NCBI GenBank assembly: GCA_022010055.1
Contig: CP091737.1
Span: 1,116,001-1,180,000 of the forward strand
Source of the DNA: Treponema sp.
Lineage (GTDB): Bacteria; Spirochaetota; Spirochaetia; Treponematales; Treponemataceae
Length of the DNA: 64,000 nucleotides
Reading direction: 5' to 3'
Both the position numbers and the translations under genes were made by a program. Shown here piece by piece: positions 34,485 to 45,247 of this stretch (position 1 is its first letter; every line of letters begins with the position of its first letter). The notes under the pieces are model-generated. The model was not told the origin of the DNA. It ran no database searches and saw nothing but the letters and a program-made list of their open reading frames with translations.

Positions 34485-36950
34485 TTATATTTTTCTGCAA
34501 TAAATCTCGCAAGTGTCGCCAAGTTTTAAAATATGGCTGAGTTTTTCACAAGCGCTGAACATTATTCCGCCCTTTTTGCCGGAACTTTTTTTTATGGCAG
34601 GAAATCTTTCAGGATGATGACCTGTTGAGACAATTTTTTCAACTGAAAAACCGAACCTTGCAAGAATTTTTCCGGCTTTTGAAGGTTCCCAGACCGTAAA
34701 GTGATCCGAAGGACTGTTTTCAAAAAATGACTTTGTGTTTTTTTTGCCTGAAATTCCTTCCGCCGACGGTGTTGAAAAAGCAAAAATTCCGCCTTTTTTT
34801 ACAAGTGACGAAACTTTTTCAAGGACAGACTTCAAATCTGAAAAATGTTCAATCACAAACCACATTGAAACTGCGTCAAACTGATTGATGCCGAATTCTG
34901 AAGCCGCATCAAAATCCGGGAAAGACGAAACGACAGCCGGAAGAAGAAGATTCTTTCGTACATATTCAACCGCATCCTTGGAAATGTCAGCTCCATAGGC
35001 CTGCCAGCCGTTTTCCTGCGCGGCGGAAAGGAACGGTCCGTATGCGCATCCTATGTCAAGAATCCGGGGCGACCAGCTTCTTTTCAGCTTTAAAAATCCG
35101 TTTATTTCCTGAATGCGCTTTATGCAGTTCTTTTTTATAAAATCAAAATCCTCAAGATATGTCTTTCCGTACTGATTCTTATATTGCTCAGAAAAATATT
35201 CTTTTTCATACTTAACCGGAAGAGAGGCGTTCCAGGAAATATAGATTATTCCGCAATCCGCGCATCTTCTGAAGGTGCGTTCGGGCGTTCTGGCGACAAC
35301 TTCGTCAACATTTTCATTTTTTCCGCACACAGGACAGAAATATCTTTTTCCATGCGAAAGTTTTTTTACAAAATCCGAAAGCGATTCCTGCTTCCGGGTG
35401 ATTTTTTCTGTAATTTTCGCCGGAAAGAATTTTTCCGTGTCATCAAAGAATTTTCCTGAAGGCCCGGATTTTAATTCTTCCACGGAAAGCATTGCAAATC
35501 CATATTTTTTTGAAAGATTCTCGTGAAGCCTTGAAGTCGGAAGCAGAACAACGCCACAGCCTGCGGCAAGAGCTTCAAAAGCAGTAAGTCCATAATGCGT
35601 CGCGACAAGGTCAAATTCACAAAGTTTTTCACGCAGACAGGAAACCGGAGGCATAAATGAAACATTTTTAAGTTCCTGGCGATTTTCTGCGTTTGAAGAA
35701 ATTACCGAAACGTTTTTTCCGGCGTCCGAAAAATATTTCGCGGCAAGGAACGAAAGTCCGGCAGGATCTTCGCCGCCTACAGAGACAAGCACCGACTCAA
35801 TCTTCTGCGGTCGGCAAGTCTTTTTTGCTTCCGGCTTTAAAATAAAGCCTTCCTCCGTAAAATTCGGCTCGCGGGAAATTCCAAAGGAAGGAATTATATC
35901 CAGAAGATAATCGCTGAAAAAATAAAAGTCGCCGCCATCGTCAACATCAACAAGGCTCGCAGCGTCTTTTAATTTTTCTGCAGTTTCCCCGTCCATTTTA
36001 AAAAGATCTGCAACAATCAAAGCAAATTCATTATATTCGGGAAAAGTGTGGACTATCTGGTTCGGATTCAGCCCTGATTCTATAAATTCTTTTACAATTT
36101 CTTCTGTTTCTTTCAGTCCGGGATTTTCTGGAATATATACAAAACTTTCCGAATTTTTAGCAGCTTCCAGGCATCGTCTAAGATGTCCGGTCCCATGCCC
36201 CTTTTCTGTTCCTGGAAAGAATAAGACCGTATCGTGGACGTCCGGGTCTGAGACAGCAGAAATAATTTCTTCCGTTGTATACGGAATTCTCGGAGCTTTT
36301 CCGTTTGAAAGTTTTGAGACAACGGAAACCGCCCTTCGGTAATCTGAAGGAGTATCTATCGTTGTTCTGAAATCAGGAAAATAGAACCGCGCCGGAGCTT
36401 TGTAAAAAAGGCTTGTATAGCGCGTCTTGTGATTGTAAAGAGCAGGACCTACGTGCTCGCGGTCGTAAGGGTCATCTGTCTCTTCCGCCGCTTTAAGGAG
36501 CGACTCTGCGTTAAATATTTCCACACCGCTGCCATGAGGAAGCCCGGTCCATGTCATATAGTCGCATTTTTGAATCTGATCCTGCCTAAAATATTCATCA
36601 ACCAACGCCTGCGCCGCTTCATAAAAAAGAAAAGGATTGTCCGCGGTTGCGCGCAGCACTGTTTTACAAGAAAATTTTCTAATCGCGATGCAGAACCGTT
36701 CAAGAACATCTTCGAGCGGACCTTTTACAATTTTCCATCCGTGAAGAAATGCAAGCGGCTGAAGTTTTGAAAATGAATCTTCGTCCGTAACGACAATGTA
36801 ATTTCCGGCTTCAACTTTTTTCATTGAATCCATTGTCCATTCAAAGACTGTTTTTCCGCCAATTTTTTTTAACGCCTTGCCAGGAAGCCTTGTAGAGGAA
36901 ATTCTGCACTGAATAATGACCGCCAGGTCCTGAATATTTTTATTCTTCAT
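34485..36950 (-). CDS. Three-domain fusion: SpsF-type cytidylyltransferase, PseG-like domain, methyltransferase
   Basis: An 821-residue protein. Residues about 1-240 are an SpsF/NeuA-like nucleotidyltransferase (LAVIIQCRISSTRLPGKALKKIGGKTVFEW, LRATADNPF). Residues about 245-515 resemble the PseG/GT-B family (FFPGTEKGHGTGHLRRCL, VLVSVGGEDPAG, ATHYGLTAFEALAAGCGVVLLPTSR). A zinc ribbon (CPVCG..CADCG, about 530-560) follows, then a SAM methyltransferase (ILDIGCAYGPFLSAAQENGW, VSMWFVIEHFSDL). Together these suggest synthesis and decoration of a CMP-activated nonulosonic-type sugar on a glycan or on flagellin, as inference. It lies after the glycosyltransferase gene, overlapping it by 11 bases. Confidence 0.82.
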   Translation of the reverse strand: MKNKNIQDLAVIIQCRISSTRLPGKALKKIGGKTVFEWTMDSMKKVEAGNYIVVTDEDSFSKLQPLAFLHGWKIVKGPLEDVLERFCIAIRKFSCKTVLRATADNPFLFYEAAQALVDEYFRQDQIQKCDYMTWTGLPHGSGVEIFNAESLLKAAEETDDPYDREHVGPALYNHKTRYTSLFYKAPARFYFPDFRTTIDTPSDYRRAVSVVSKLSNGKAPRIPYTTEEIISAVSDPDVHDTVLFFPGTEKGHGTGHLRRCLEAAKNSESFVYIPENPGLKETEEIVKEFIESGLNPNQIVHTFPEYNEFALIVADLFKMDGETAEKLKDAASLVDVDDGGDFYFFSDYLLDIIPSFGISREPNFTEEGFILKPEAKKTCRPQKIESVLVSVGGEDPAGLSFLAAKYFSDAGKNVSVISSNAENRQELKNVSFMPPVSCLREKLCEFDLVATHYGLTAFEALAAGCGVVLLPTSRLHENLSKKYGFAMLSVEELKSGPSGKFFDDTEKFFPAKITEKITRKQESLSDFVKKLSHGKRYFCPVCGKNENVDEVVARTPERTFRRCADCGIIYISWNASLPVKYEKEYFSEQYKNQYGKTYLEDFDFIKKNCIKRIQEINGFLKLKRSWSPRILDIGCAYGPFLSAAQENGWQAYGADISKDAVEYVRKNLLLPAVVSSFPDFDAASEFGINQFDAVSMWFVIEHFSDLKSVLEKVSSLVKKGGIFAFSTPSAEGISGKKNTKSFFENSPSDHFTVWEPSKAGKILARFGFSVEKIVSTGHHPERFPAIKKSSGKKGGIMFSACEKLSHILKLGDTCEIYCRKI

Positions 36951-37905
36951 TTAGATTCGTCCAGTTTTCTATTAAATATTGCATATCTTTTTTAAATCTG
37001 AATTGATTTTTTTTAATCCACTGAGCCGCATCCTTAAACTGAGCAAGCGCTTCAAAAATTCCGCATTTGCTTTTTACATAAAATCCGGGAAATGCAAGAC
37101 TGCTTACAGAGCCATGGTCATCGCGAAATTTTGGAAGCACATTCTTAAGATAGAAACGGACATAAGAAATGTCAGGGACGCTCTTTTCTACCGGCACATC
37201 TTCCGTATAGGAAATCTGAAATTTTGTAGTTATGGAAATTCTTTCGCCCCAGAGCCATGCGCGAAGGGAAAGATCCGCATTCTGCCAGTAAGATGAGGAA
37301 ATCGTATAGTCAAATCCGCCGAGATTTATGAATTTTTCACGATTATAAATTCCGGCGAAATCAAAAGGATAAAGAGTGGAAATTCCGTCCGCAACCGACT
37401 GTTCGGGTTTTATTAGAAATTTTCCCTTGCGCGCTTCCGGAACAAAATTTACAATTATTGAAATTCCGTTCTTATCGATAAGCCTTGGAACAACACAAAA
37501 ATTATTGTCTTTCAGAATGTTTTCCGCAAGATTTTTTGTAAGAAATCCTTTTGGAATATTAAAGCAGTCGCGTAAAACAATAAAATATTTAGAGTCAAAC
37601 TCCGAAATGCAGGCATTTATAAGCGCGCCTTCCGAAGCGGCTTCCCTTGGAATAATAAATTTCACAGAAGGATATCGCCGGGAAATTTCTTCTATATTAA
37701 AACTTTCCGAGTCCGGCTCTACGGAAACTATAGACCTGAATCCGCATTGAATCAAACTGTCGAAAATTTGAGTTTTCAGATGACTTCCGCTGCGGTTCAG
37801 CAGAATCGCCGTAATATCAAGCTGAAAATCAGGATTTTCGCCCCTGCCCCACAGAACCGTCCGGTTTATTTCGTATTCGTTAAAAGTTGAAGGTATAGAA
37901 TTCAT
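36940..37905 (-). CDS. Glycosyltransferase family 2-like protein
   Basis: About 321 residues from the ATG at 37905 (MNSIPSTFNEYEINRTVLWG); a GTG at 37917 is also possible. The domain is GT-A-like: ITAILLNRSGSHLKTQIFDSLIQCGF, then IPREAASEGALINACISEFDSKYFIVLRDCFNIP in the nucleotide-sugar region, and FAGIYNREKFINLGGFD, then NADLSLRAWLWGERI in the acceptor region. The DxD motif is not clear; LRDCF may stand in its place. It overlaps both neighbours, spiro-SPASM and the SpsF-PseG-methyltransferase gene, so the three are co-translated. Confidence 0.68.
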   Translation of the reverse strand: MNSIPSTFNEYEINRTVLWGRGENPDFQLDITAILLNRSGSHLKTQIFDSLIQCGFRSIVSVEPDSESFNIEEISRRYPSVKFIIPREAASEGALINACISEFDSKYFIVLRDCFNIPKGFLTKNLAENILKDNNFCVVPRLIDKNGISIIVNFVPEARKGKFLIKPEQSVADGISTLYPFDFAGIYNREKFINLGGFDYTISSSYWQNADLSLRAWLWGERISITTKFQISYTEDVPVEKSVPDISYVRFYLKNVLPKFRDDHGSVSSLAFPGFYVKSKCGIFEALAQFKDAAQWIKKNQFRFKKDMQYLIENWTNLNEE

Positions 37906-39498
37906 CGCATTTCCCACATTTTCCGGAAAAATCGTGATTTATCTGATTTTTTACCTCAGAATCAGTTTTTTTCCATATTTCTTCAATATTTTCTTTCAGA
38001 ACATTGCCCAATATTTCTGATTTTAATTTTCCGCGCGAAAAAGGAACATCGCCGTTCAAAAGAATCGTCATGTCGCGGCGCAAATGCCAGCAAACCTGCC
38101 GTTCTAAAGGAGCAAGATCCGCCGGTTTTCTGTCAGGCAGCGTTCCGCAACAGCTGTCGTACTTTTGAACCGTAAGATTTCCCTGCGAAGGAGAATCCTT
38201 ATCGCTCCAGAAACGGTAAAATGCCTCAAGCTCAGGTTCGTTCTCATTCATTCTGGTAAACTGAGGATAAACGTTTCCTGGAAAATATTTTTGAAGCAAT
38301 GCCACAGAAGCTTTTGATTTTTCAAAATTTCCAGGATTTTCTGACTTGTGGACAACCGGATATATTTTTTCTGAAAAAGCGTCCAGAGTTACAAGCCACA
38401 TTATCCGTGGTTTTTCCTGCGCTCTGCTTTCCGAAGAGGCAGAATCACAAATGTTTTTTAATTTTACGCACATTTCCTCTGTAAGCTCAGAACAGTCGCC
38501 TTCAACAAGAACAGAAAGCCCTGGTTCTGAAAGCGCGGCTTTTACTATTTCAACAAAATCAGGATGAATTGTCGCTTCGCCCATGCGCTCAGGCTTACTA
38601 CGGCAGTTTCTGAAAAATCCGCTATTTTTCTTATGATTTTTTTAAAATCTTCCAGCGGCATGAATTTCTCACCGCAAAGGGATTCCATTTCATCCGGATG
38701 GTAAATCACTTTCGACAGAACCTTATCCGTAATCTGAACTGAATAATATGCGGGCACTGTCTTAAGCACGTCCGCATTTACGCACGCTTCCTCAGAAATC
38801 AGCCCGGCGGGTTTTCCATCTACTCCGTTCTTGAACATTGCACCGCAGCCAAGCGCGTTTCCTTTTGTAGCGCAGTTAAGCTCGATTCTTAAAAGGCTTG
38901 TGTCATTATCCGCAATCACAGTCTCAACTTCAAAAGAATTTATATCGGTTTTGATTAAATCAAAAACGCTTGTCCGCGAGACATTTTTTTTACCGGCGGA
39001 AAAAGCTCCGGAAACAGCGCTGTTTTTTGAAAGCTCAAAAAGGATTGAAGCCGCGCCGGAATCAAGAGCCTCCGGACACAATCCGCCCGGATAACCATCC
39101 GCAAATGTGTATTCGGCAAGGGATTCTTTGTGAACAGAAAGAATCTCTTCCGTAACTTCAAGATTTAAAAAAGGACAGTCGGCCCATGCGTACACAACTG
39201 TATCAGCCTGTTTTTCCTTTGAAAGACTTGAAAAAGATTCAAAAAGTTCAGAAACTGTCCAGTTTTCACGGAGGACAAGACCGGCATTTATTCCCGAATC
39301 CGAAATTTCTTTTTTACAGTTTTCAGCATTTTTTTCAAAACCAAAAACAATAATTTCAGAACTGTCAGAAAAATCCTTAAGAGCGCAGACATTTCCAGCC
39401 CATTCAAGGGAGCGGGAAAATGCCGATTTTCCATCGAAAATTTTATCAAAAATATGAAGCGAACCAGAATCCGCAAATAAAATCACAAGAGTTTTCAT
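37880..39498 (-). CDS. Spiro-SPASM protein, frame broken near 38581
   Basis: The N-terminal frame (MKTLVILFADSGSLHIFDKIFDGKSAFSRSLEW) is a nucleotidyltransferase-like fold with YAWADCPFL. It runs to FSETAVVSLSAW, where one G restored at 38580-38582 continues as WGEATIHPDFVEIVKAALSEPGLSVLVEG. The second half is radical-SAM-barrel-like but lacks the CxxxCxxC cluster motif, and ends in a SPASM-like cysteine set (CCGTLPDRKP, CWHLRRDM, CGKCDEF). This combination is the spirochaete-restricted spiro-SPASM family, whose function is unknown. It heads the glycan operon and is divergent from xseA. Confidence 0.8.
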
Positions 39499-39555
39499 CA
39501 CTTTCTTATCGGCTAAGGAATTGAACAAGTTAAACTTAATATATAAAATTAAAGC

Positions 39556-40797
39556 ATGAATTTAACATTATCGCCTTCTGAAAAAATATTTTCCGTAACA
39601 GAAATAAACGGTCTTATAAAAGATATGCTGGAAGGTTCGTTTCCGCAGCTTACTATTGAAGGCGAGATTTCAAACTACCGTCCGAATTCCACAGGACATC
39701 TTTACTTTACTCTGAAGGACTCTGCAAACCAAATAAGCGCAGTTATGTTCCGTGGCTACGCAAACTATCTGAGCTTTAAAATCCAGGACGGAATGAAAGT
39801 TCAATGCACTGGAAAACTCACGGTTTACGGAGCGCAGGGAAAATACCAGATAAATGTAACAAAGATGTCTATAGCCGGAGAAGGCGCAATCCTTAAAATG
39901 ATAGAGGATAGAAAAAGAAAACTTGCCGCCGAAGGACTTTTTAACCAGGAGAAAAAAAAGCCGCTACCGGTTTTTCCACAGACAATTGGAGTAGTAACAA
40001 GTCCTACGGGCGCCGCGCTGCGCGATATTCTTCAGATTACAAAAAGACGCAACAAATGTATTTCTGTCGTTGTGCTACCGGCTTTAGTGCAGGGACCTGA
40101 TGCGGCGGAAACAATCGAGCGTCAGATCAACACTGCAAACCGCGCAAAACTCTGCGATGTTCTTATTGTCGGACGTGGCGGAGGCTCGCTGGAAGACTTG
40201 CTTCCATTCAGCGAGGAAAACGTTGTACGCGCGATAGCCTCAAGCGAGATTCCTGTTGTCTCGGCTGTTGGTCATGAAATAGACTGGGCACTGAGCGACT
40301 TTGCGGCGGATGCGCGCGCTCCAACTCCTTCCGCGGCGGCTGAACTTGTTGTGCCGGAGCTTTCAGCCGTAATACAGTTTATACGCCAGAATTCCCAGTC
40401 GCTTTGCGACTCGATAAAAGACCGGGTTGAAAAGATAAAGCTCATGGTGAAAAAATTCGACCCGCAGAATCTTGAGCTTCAGTTCCGCTCAATAGAACAG
40501 CCTCTTCTTTCAAGGTTTGACAACGCAAAGGACGCGCTTTTTCAGAATATAATCCAGAAAATACGGGACACAAGGCAGATAATCGACAACTGCGTAACAA
40601 TTCTTGAAAACGCAAGTCCTCAGACAATCCTTAACCGGGGCTATTCCATGGTCATAAACAAGGAAACAAAAAAAATAATCACAAGCAGCCTTGACGTAAA
40701 AAGCGGAGAGCAGATAGAAATAATTCCTGCAAAAGGAAAAATCAATGCAAAGGTTGAAAATACAGAACATTCAACAGATTTATGGGAGAAATCATGA
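39556..40797 (+). CDS. xseA: Exodeoxyribonuclease VII large subunit
   Basis: A 413-residue catalytic subunit of exonuclease VII, which degrades single-stranded DNA. An OB-fold N-terminus (LTIEGEISNYRPNSTGHLYFTLKD) is followed by the catalytic domain with FPQTIGVVTSPTGAALRDILQI, VLIVGRGGGSLEDLLPFSEE and VVSAVGHEIDWALSDFAADARAPTPSAAAEL. A coiled-coil region and the RGYSMV end follow. The stop overlaps the xseB start as ATGA. Confidence 0.95.
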   Translation: MNLTLSPSEKIFSVTEINGLIKDMLEGSFPQLTIEGEISNYRPNSTGHLYFTLKDSANQISAVMFRGYANYLSFKIQDGMKVQCTGKLTVYGAQGKYQINVTKMSIAGEGAILKMIEDRKRKLAAEGLFNQEKKKPLPVFPQTIGVVTSPTGAALRDILQITKRRNKCISVVVLPALVQGPDAAETIERQINTANRAKLCDVLIVGRGGGSLEDLLPFSEENVVRAIASSEIPVVSAVGHEIDWALSDFAADARAPTPSAAAELVVPELSAVIQFIRQNSQSLCDSIKDRVEKIKLMVKKFDPQNLELQFRSIEQPLLSRFDNAKDALFQNIIQKIRDTRQIIDNCVTILENASPQTILNRGYSMVINKETKKIITSSLDVKSGEQIEIIPAKGKINAKVENTEHSTDLWEKS

Positions 40798-41066
40798 CAC
40801 ACTTTGAAGAAAATTTATCAAAACTGGAACAGCTTACCCGGGACATAAAGCGCAGCGACATTTCCCTTGAAGATGCTTTAAAAGATTTTGAAGAAGGAAT
40901 AAATCTCGCGCGCGGAATGGAAAAGGAGATTGACAAAATCGAAGGAAAAATCCAGCAGCTTATGAATCAGCCTGATCCGGAAAAAAACATTCCTCCCCAG
41001 ATGGATCTGTTTGCAGTTGATTCTACAGGAAGCAGCGGCGCGCCTGTACACGGAACAAGACAGTAA
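40794..41066 (+). CDS. xseB: Exodeoxyribonuclease VII small subunit
   Basis: About 90 residues from the ATG at 40794, which overlaps the xseA stop and has GGGAG 5 bases upstream. The family core is FEENLSKLEQLTRDIKRSDISLEDALKDFEEGINLARG, followed by a helix with EKEIDKIEGKIQQL. The C-terminal 30 residues are an extra Pro/Ser/Gly-rich tail. Its stop overlaps the mutL start as TAATG. Confidence 0.92.
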   Translation: MTHFEENLSKLEQLTRDIKRSDISLEDALKDFEEGINLARGMEKEIDKIEGKIQQLMNQPDPEKNIPPQMDLFAVDSTGSSGAPVHGTRQ

Positions 41067-43102
41067 TGAGCAAAGAGAATCCTGTAAAAACACTGAATCC
41101 TGAAGTCGCAAGAAAAATTGCCGCAGGCGAAGTTATCGACCGTCCCAACGCGATAATCCGTGAACTTATGGACAACGCGATTGATTCCGGCGCAGACAGC
41201 ATAACCGTTGAAATAAACGAAGGCGGAATTGAAAAGACCCGCATCGTAGACAATGGATGCGGAATGACAAAAGAAGATTTAATCTCATGCGCGCGTCCAC
41301 ACGCAACCAGCAAAATCTCATCAGAAACAGATTTGCTGAATCTAACAACGCTCGGATTTCGCGGCGAGGCGCTTTCTTCAATCGCGGCCGTATGCCGGCT
41401 TTCGATTATTTCCGGCGGCTATAAAATGCGGGCCTCAATAACGGAAGACCACATAATCGAACCTGCAACACCGCTGGAAGGAACAATCGTTCAGGCGGAA
41501 GGACTGTTTGAAAATTTTCCTGCGCGCCGCCAGTTTTTAAAACGCCCTGCCTCGGAAACACTGATGTGCAAGAACACCTTTGTTGAAAAATCTCTTCCAA
41601 ACACAGGAATTTCATTCAGATTTATACAGGACGGAGAAATCAGGCTGGATTTACCAAAAGGCCAGACTTTGCCAGAACGTTTTGTAAAAGCCATGGAACT
41701 CCGGGAGGACACAAGGCTTTTTAACCTTATTGAAAATTCTTCCGGCGAAAAAAATCCCGACTGGTCATTTAAAATCGTAATCGGTGAGCCGGGCGTCTAC
41801 AGAAACAACAAAAAAAACATCTATATTTTTGTAAACGGCAGAAGAATCCAGGAATATTCTCTCGCGCAGGCTATTGAATACGGAAGCCAGGGATATTTTC
41901 CAAACGGAACTTTTCCTGTCGCAGCGGCTTTTATAACAGTAAATCCATCGCTAGTTGATTTCAACATTCATCCTGCAAAAAAAGAAGCGCGGTTCAAGGA
42001 TATTTCAAGCCTTCATCATGGAATAAGCACTGCGGTAAAGAAATTTTTCAGCGACTACACAAACCGGACAATGAAAGCCCAGGCTGAAAAAATAAAGAAA
42101 ATTCCGGAAACTTTTCTTTTTGAACCGGAAAAACTTGCGGCAAAAGCCCTTGAGCAGTCAGAATCAGAAAACAGAGCAGGAATGGAAACGGCCGGCAGAA
42201 CTCCGTACGAAAGCGAGGCAAGCCATTTCGGAGTGCGATCAAGATTTTTTGGAGGAACTTCAAGCACCCGCTCAATGATGACAAGAGAAACTCCTTTGAA
42301 TTCATGGACCGGATATGCCTCAAAAAATGCAAGCTATGAAAAAAAATCCCTGTTTGAAGAGCCGGAACAAAAATTCAATGCAGGAAATGAAAACAAAGCC
42401 CCGGAAATTTTAGAAAAAAAAGAAAAAATGCAGGAAATCATCGGGTTTATGGACAAGGCGATTTCAGCCTATTCCGGAAACACAAAAAAAACGCCAGAAA
42501 TTCCTGCGGATGAAATTCAAAATGAAGAAAAACCTTTTACAGAAACGCAGCAGAAAGATGATTTTCATTTTATAGGAAGCGCGCTCGGAACTTTCCTGAT
42601 TGCGGAAAAAAACAATACGCTTTACATAATCGACAAGCACGCAGCCCACGAACGAATGCTCTTCGACCAGATAATGAAAAATCCGGAATCCGCGCAGACG
42701 CTTTTAATTCCTTACGTCATAGAAACCGCCTCTAAAAAAGACGATGAATACCTTGAAAGCATAAAAAACGAACTGAAAAAAGTAGGATTCACTTGCGAAA
42801 ACAAAGGTAACGGCCGCTGGGAATTTACAACCCTTCATGAACGCTGGAACGGAACAGAAGAAGAACTTTACCACGCCCTTTTAGACATAAAAGCAAATCC
42901 AAAAGACCTGATTTATACTGTCGCGGCAAGCACAGCCTGCCGGGCAGCGGTAAAAGACGGAACAATCCTGGAAGATTCCGCAGCCGAAAAAATCGCACGG
43001 GGCGCGCTGCGGCTGGATGATCCGCACTGTCCGCACGGCCGCCCATGCTATACGACCATAACAAGGGAAAATCTGTTCCACCTTGTGCGTAGAACAGAAT
43101 AA
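41066..43102 (+). CDS. mutL: DNA mismatch repair protein MutL
   Basis: A 678-residue GHKL ATPase that couples mismatch recognition to strand removal. ELMDNAIDSGADSITVEINEGG, VDNGCGMTKEDL and TTLGFRGEALSSIAAV are the ATPase motifs, and FNIHPAKKEARF ends that domain. The C-terminal domain has IIDKHAAHERMLFDQ and DDPHCPHGRP, as in endonuclease-type MutL. In the first of these the final acidic residue of DxHAxxExxxxE is Asp, a conservative change that may affect nicking. The linker (about 350-480) is disordered and charged. Co-translated with xseB. Confidence 0.94.
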   Translation: MSKENPVKTLNPEVARKIAAGEVIDRPNAIIRELMDNAIDSGADSITVEINEGGIEKTRIVDNGCGMTKEDLISCARPHATSKISSETDLLNLTTLGFRGEALSSIAAVCRLSIISGGYKMRASITEDHIIEPATPLEGTIVQAEGLFENFPARRQFLKRPASETLMCKNTFVEKSLPNTGISFRFIQDGEIRLDLPKGQTLPERFVKAMELREDTRLFNLIENSSGEKNPDWSFKIVIGEPGVYRNNKKNIYIFVNGRRIQEYSLAQAIEYGSQGYFPNGTFPVAAAFITVNPSLVDFNIHPAKKEARFKDISSLHHGISTAVKKFFSDYTNRTMKAQAEKIKKIPETFLFEPEKLAAKALEQSESENRAGMETAGRTPYESEASHFGVRSRFFGGTSSTRSMMTRETPLNSWTGYASKNASYEKKSLFEEPEQKFNAGNENKAPEILEKKEKMQEIIGFMDKAISAYSGNTKKTPEIPADEIQNEEKPFTETQQKDDFHFIGSALGTFLIAEKNNTLYIIDKHAAHERMLFDQIMKNPESAQTLLIPYVIETASKKDDEYLESIKNELKKVGFTCENKGNGRWEFTTLHERWNGTEEELYHALLDIKANPKDLIYTVAASTACRAAVKDGTILEDSAAEKIARGALRLDDPHCPHGRPCYTTITRENLFHLVRRTE

Positions 43103-43119
43103 TCCGGAAACCTTCAGAT

Positions 43120-45221
43120 TCAGTTTGCCTTTATCGAAGCGAGCAGAGAATCAACTTCACTTTTACGGAATGAAGGATTTTTATCTGCGCGACAGTAAGA
43201 TATTTTTCCGCGCTCTGGTTGTCCGAAAGAGCCATGCAGACTTTCGCAAGCTCAATATACGCGTCCAGATTGTTCGCATCCTGCTGAAGAACCTGTACAT
43301 AAGTCGTTTTCGCATTGTCAAACTGCTTTGAAGAAGCAAACGCCTGGCCAAGATTGTACCTGACATCATTATTTTTCGGCTGAATTTTCAGCGCATTCTG
43401 AAAGTACTTCACCGCGTTGTCGTAGTTTTCAATAGAAAGATACGCGCTTCCCAGATTGTTGTTCACCTCGAAATTATTCTTGTCCTGCGAATATGCCTTG
43501 GCAAAAAGCTGCAGCGCCGTTTCAGAATCAGGAGGATTCATATTCATATACATTACGCCAAGATTTATCTGTGTTTTCAGATGGTTCGGATTTACCTGAA
43601 GAACTTCCGCATATTTTTTTATCGCCTCATCCGCATTGCCCGATTTTTCGCTCATAAGGGCATAATTGTAGATAACGTTTGCGCGGCTTGCAAGATTTTT
43701 TATCTGTCCGCAGGAATCATAGGCTTTTTTTGCGTATGACAAGGCGTCCGCAATCTTTCCTTCCTCAAAAAGAACCGTAGAAAGATTGTAGCATGTCATT
43801 GAATCCTCATTTCCCGCTTCAAGCATTGCAAGCGACTGTCTGAACGTATTTTCCGCCTCCGGATATTTTTTTGCCTGATAATAAACCGAGCCAAGCTCAT
43901 TCAGGGCCGCGCGGTTCGTGCTGTTTATCCTGAGCACATTCTGGTACGCGCTGATTGCGCCCGCATAATCCTTCTGCGAAGAAAGAATTCTTCCCTCTTC
44001 AAGATATGAACGCTCGTGCCGCGGATCAATATCATGCGCCCTGCGGAATTCCGCCAGCGCAGACTTCGTGTCATTGAGCCTGTTGTCCGTAAGCCCAAGA
44101 TTGTATCTTGACGGAGCAAAGTTTCCGTTCTGCTGGCACGCTGTGGTAAAAGAATATTTCGCCTCAGTAAATTTCTTCATCATATACTGAACGCGGCCAA
44201 GATTGTAATAATAAAGATAATTTTTTGTAGTATCGTTGGCAGCAGCCTTTGTAAGATGCTCAAGAGCCTTCTGATAGTTCTTGCTTTCAAATGCATCCAT
44301 TCCAAGTATGTACTGGCTTTCAGCGTTCTTAGGGTCAAGAGCAACCGCCTTTGAAGCATAATCAACTGCGGCCGCCTGGAGTTTTTTCCTATCCTCCGGA
44401 TTCGCCGCGTTCAGGGACGCATCATAAAGCGCTCCTGCCATTTCGGAATCTTTAGAAGCGGAAAAAGCCGGTTCTCCGCCGGAAACAGGAAGAGCGTTCT
44501 GCGCATTTTCAAAACTTTTAAGAGCAGAATTGATATTTCCACCGTTCAAGGCAGATTTTCCCTGCTGAATAAAATCGTTTACGGATGCGATTTCCGCCTT
44601 AAGCCTGGCATTTTTTCTGGCAAGCTCATCTTCCTTCGCCTTTCGCGCCGCCTCCTCTTTTTTACGCTGCTCCTCCGCCGCTTTTGCAATCGCCTTCTGC
44701 TCTTCCTGCTGGGCTTTTAGCTGCTCCTGACGCTCTTTTTCAAGGGCCGCGTTTTCCTGCTGCTTTCGCATAAGCTCAGCCATCTGTTTTTGCTGACGGG
44801 CATTTTCCGCATTAGTCCTTGCAAGCTCCGACTTCATAGAATCAAGAGAAGACTGAAGTCCGTCGGTATCAATATTTACATTTACGCTCTGGCCCGCTCC
44901 GCCCTGGGTTGAATCATCTCCTTTCGCCGCAATTATTTTTTTCATCAGCTCCTGAATTTCTGTATCGTCAGGATTTTTCAGAAAAAGCTCCTGAAGCGTA
45001 TCAAGCGCCCTGCCGTATTCACCGTTGTCATAATAAAAAGAAGCAAGCGAAATCTGCCTGTTCTTTGCGGAAGACGCTCCTCCGCAGCCACGGATACACA
45101 GCAGCGCCGCTATAAGCGCAGCCACAGCCGACACTGAACATGCCAAGACAATCTTCTGCTTTTTTGTAAGTTTTGTTTTTTTTCCAAAACCGTTTCCATC
45201 AAAATTATACATTTTCTCCAC
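43120..45221 (-). CDS. Membrane-anchored TPR protein with coiled coil, end frame broken near 43188
   Basis: About 700 residues. One membrane segment near the N-terminus (VLACSVSAVAALIAALLCI) is followed by a TPR, then a long coiled coil rich in Glu, Ala, Lys and Gln (about 125-215). At least nine TPR units follow, for example AYQNVLRINSTNRAALNELGSVYYQAKKYPEAENTFRQSLAML. The given frame ends in an unlikely VAQIKILHSVKVKLILCSLR. Restoring one G near 43187 gives VAADKNPSFRKSEVDSLLASIKAN and moves the stop to 43120. The TPR array probably scaffolds an envelope complex. The TPR gene at 45248 lies 26 bases upstream. Confidence 0.78.
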
Positions 45222-45247
45222 CTTTTATTTTCCGCGAAAAAACGCGG

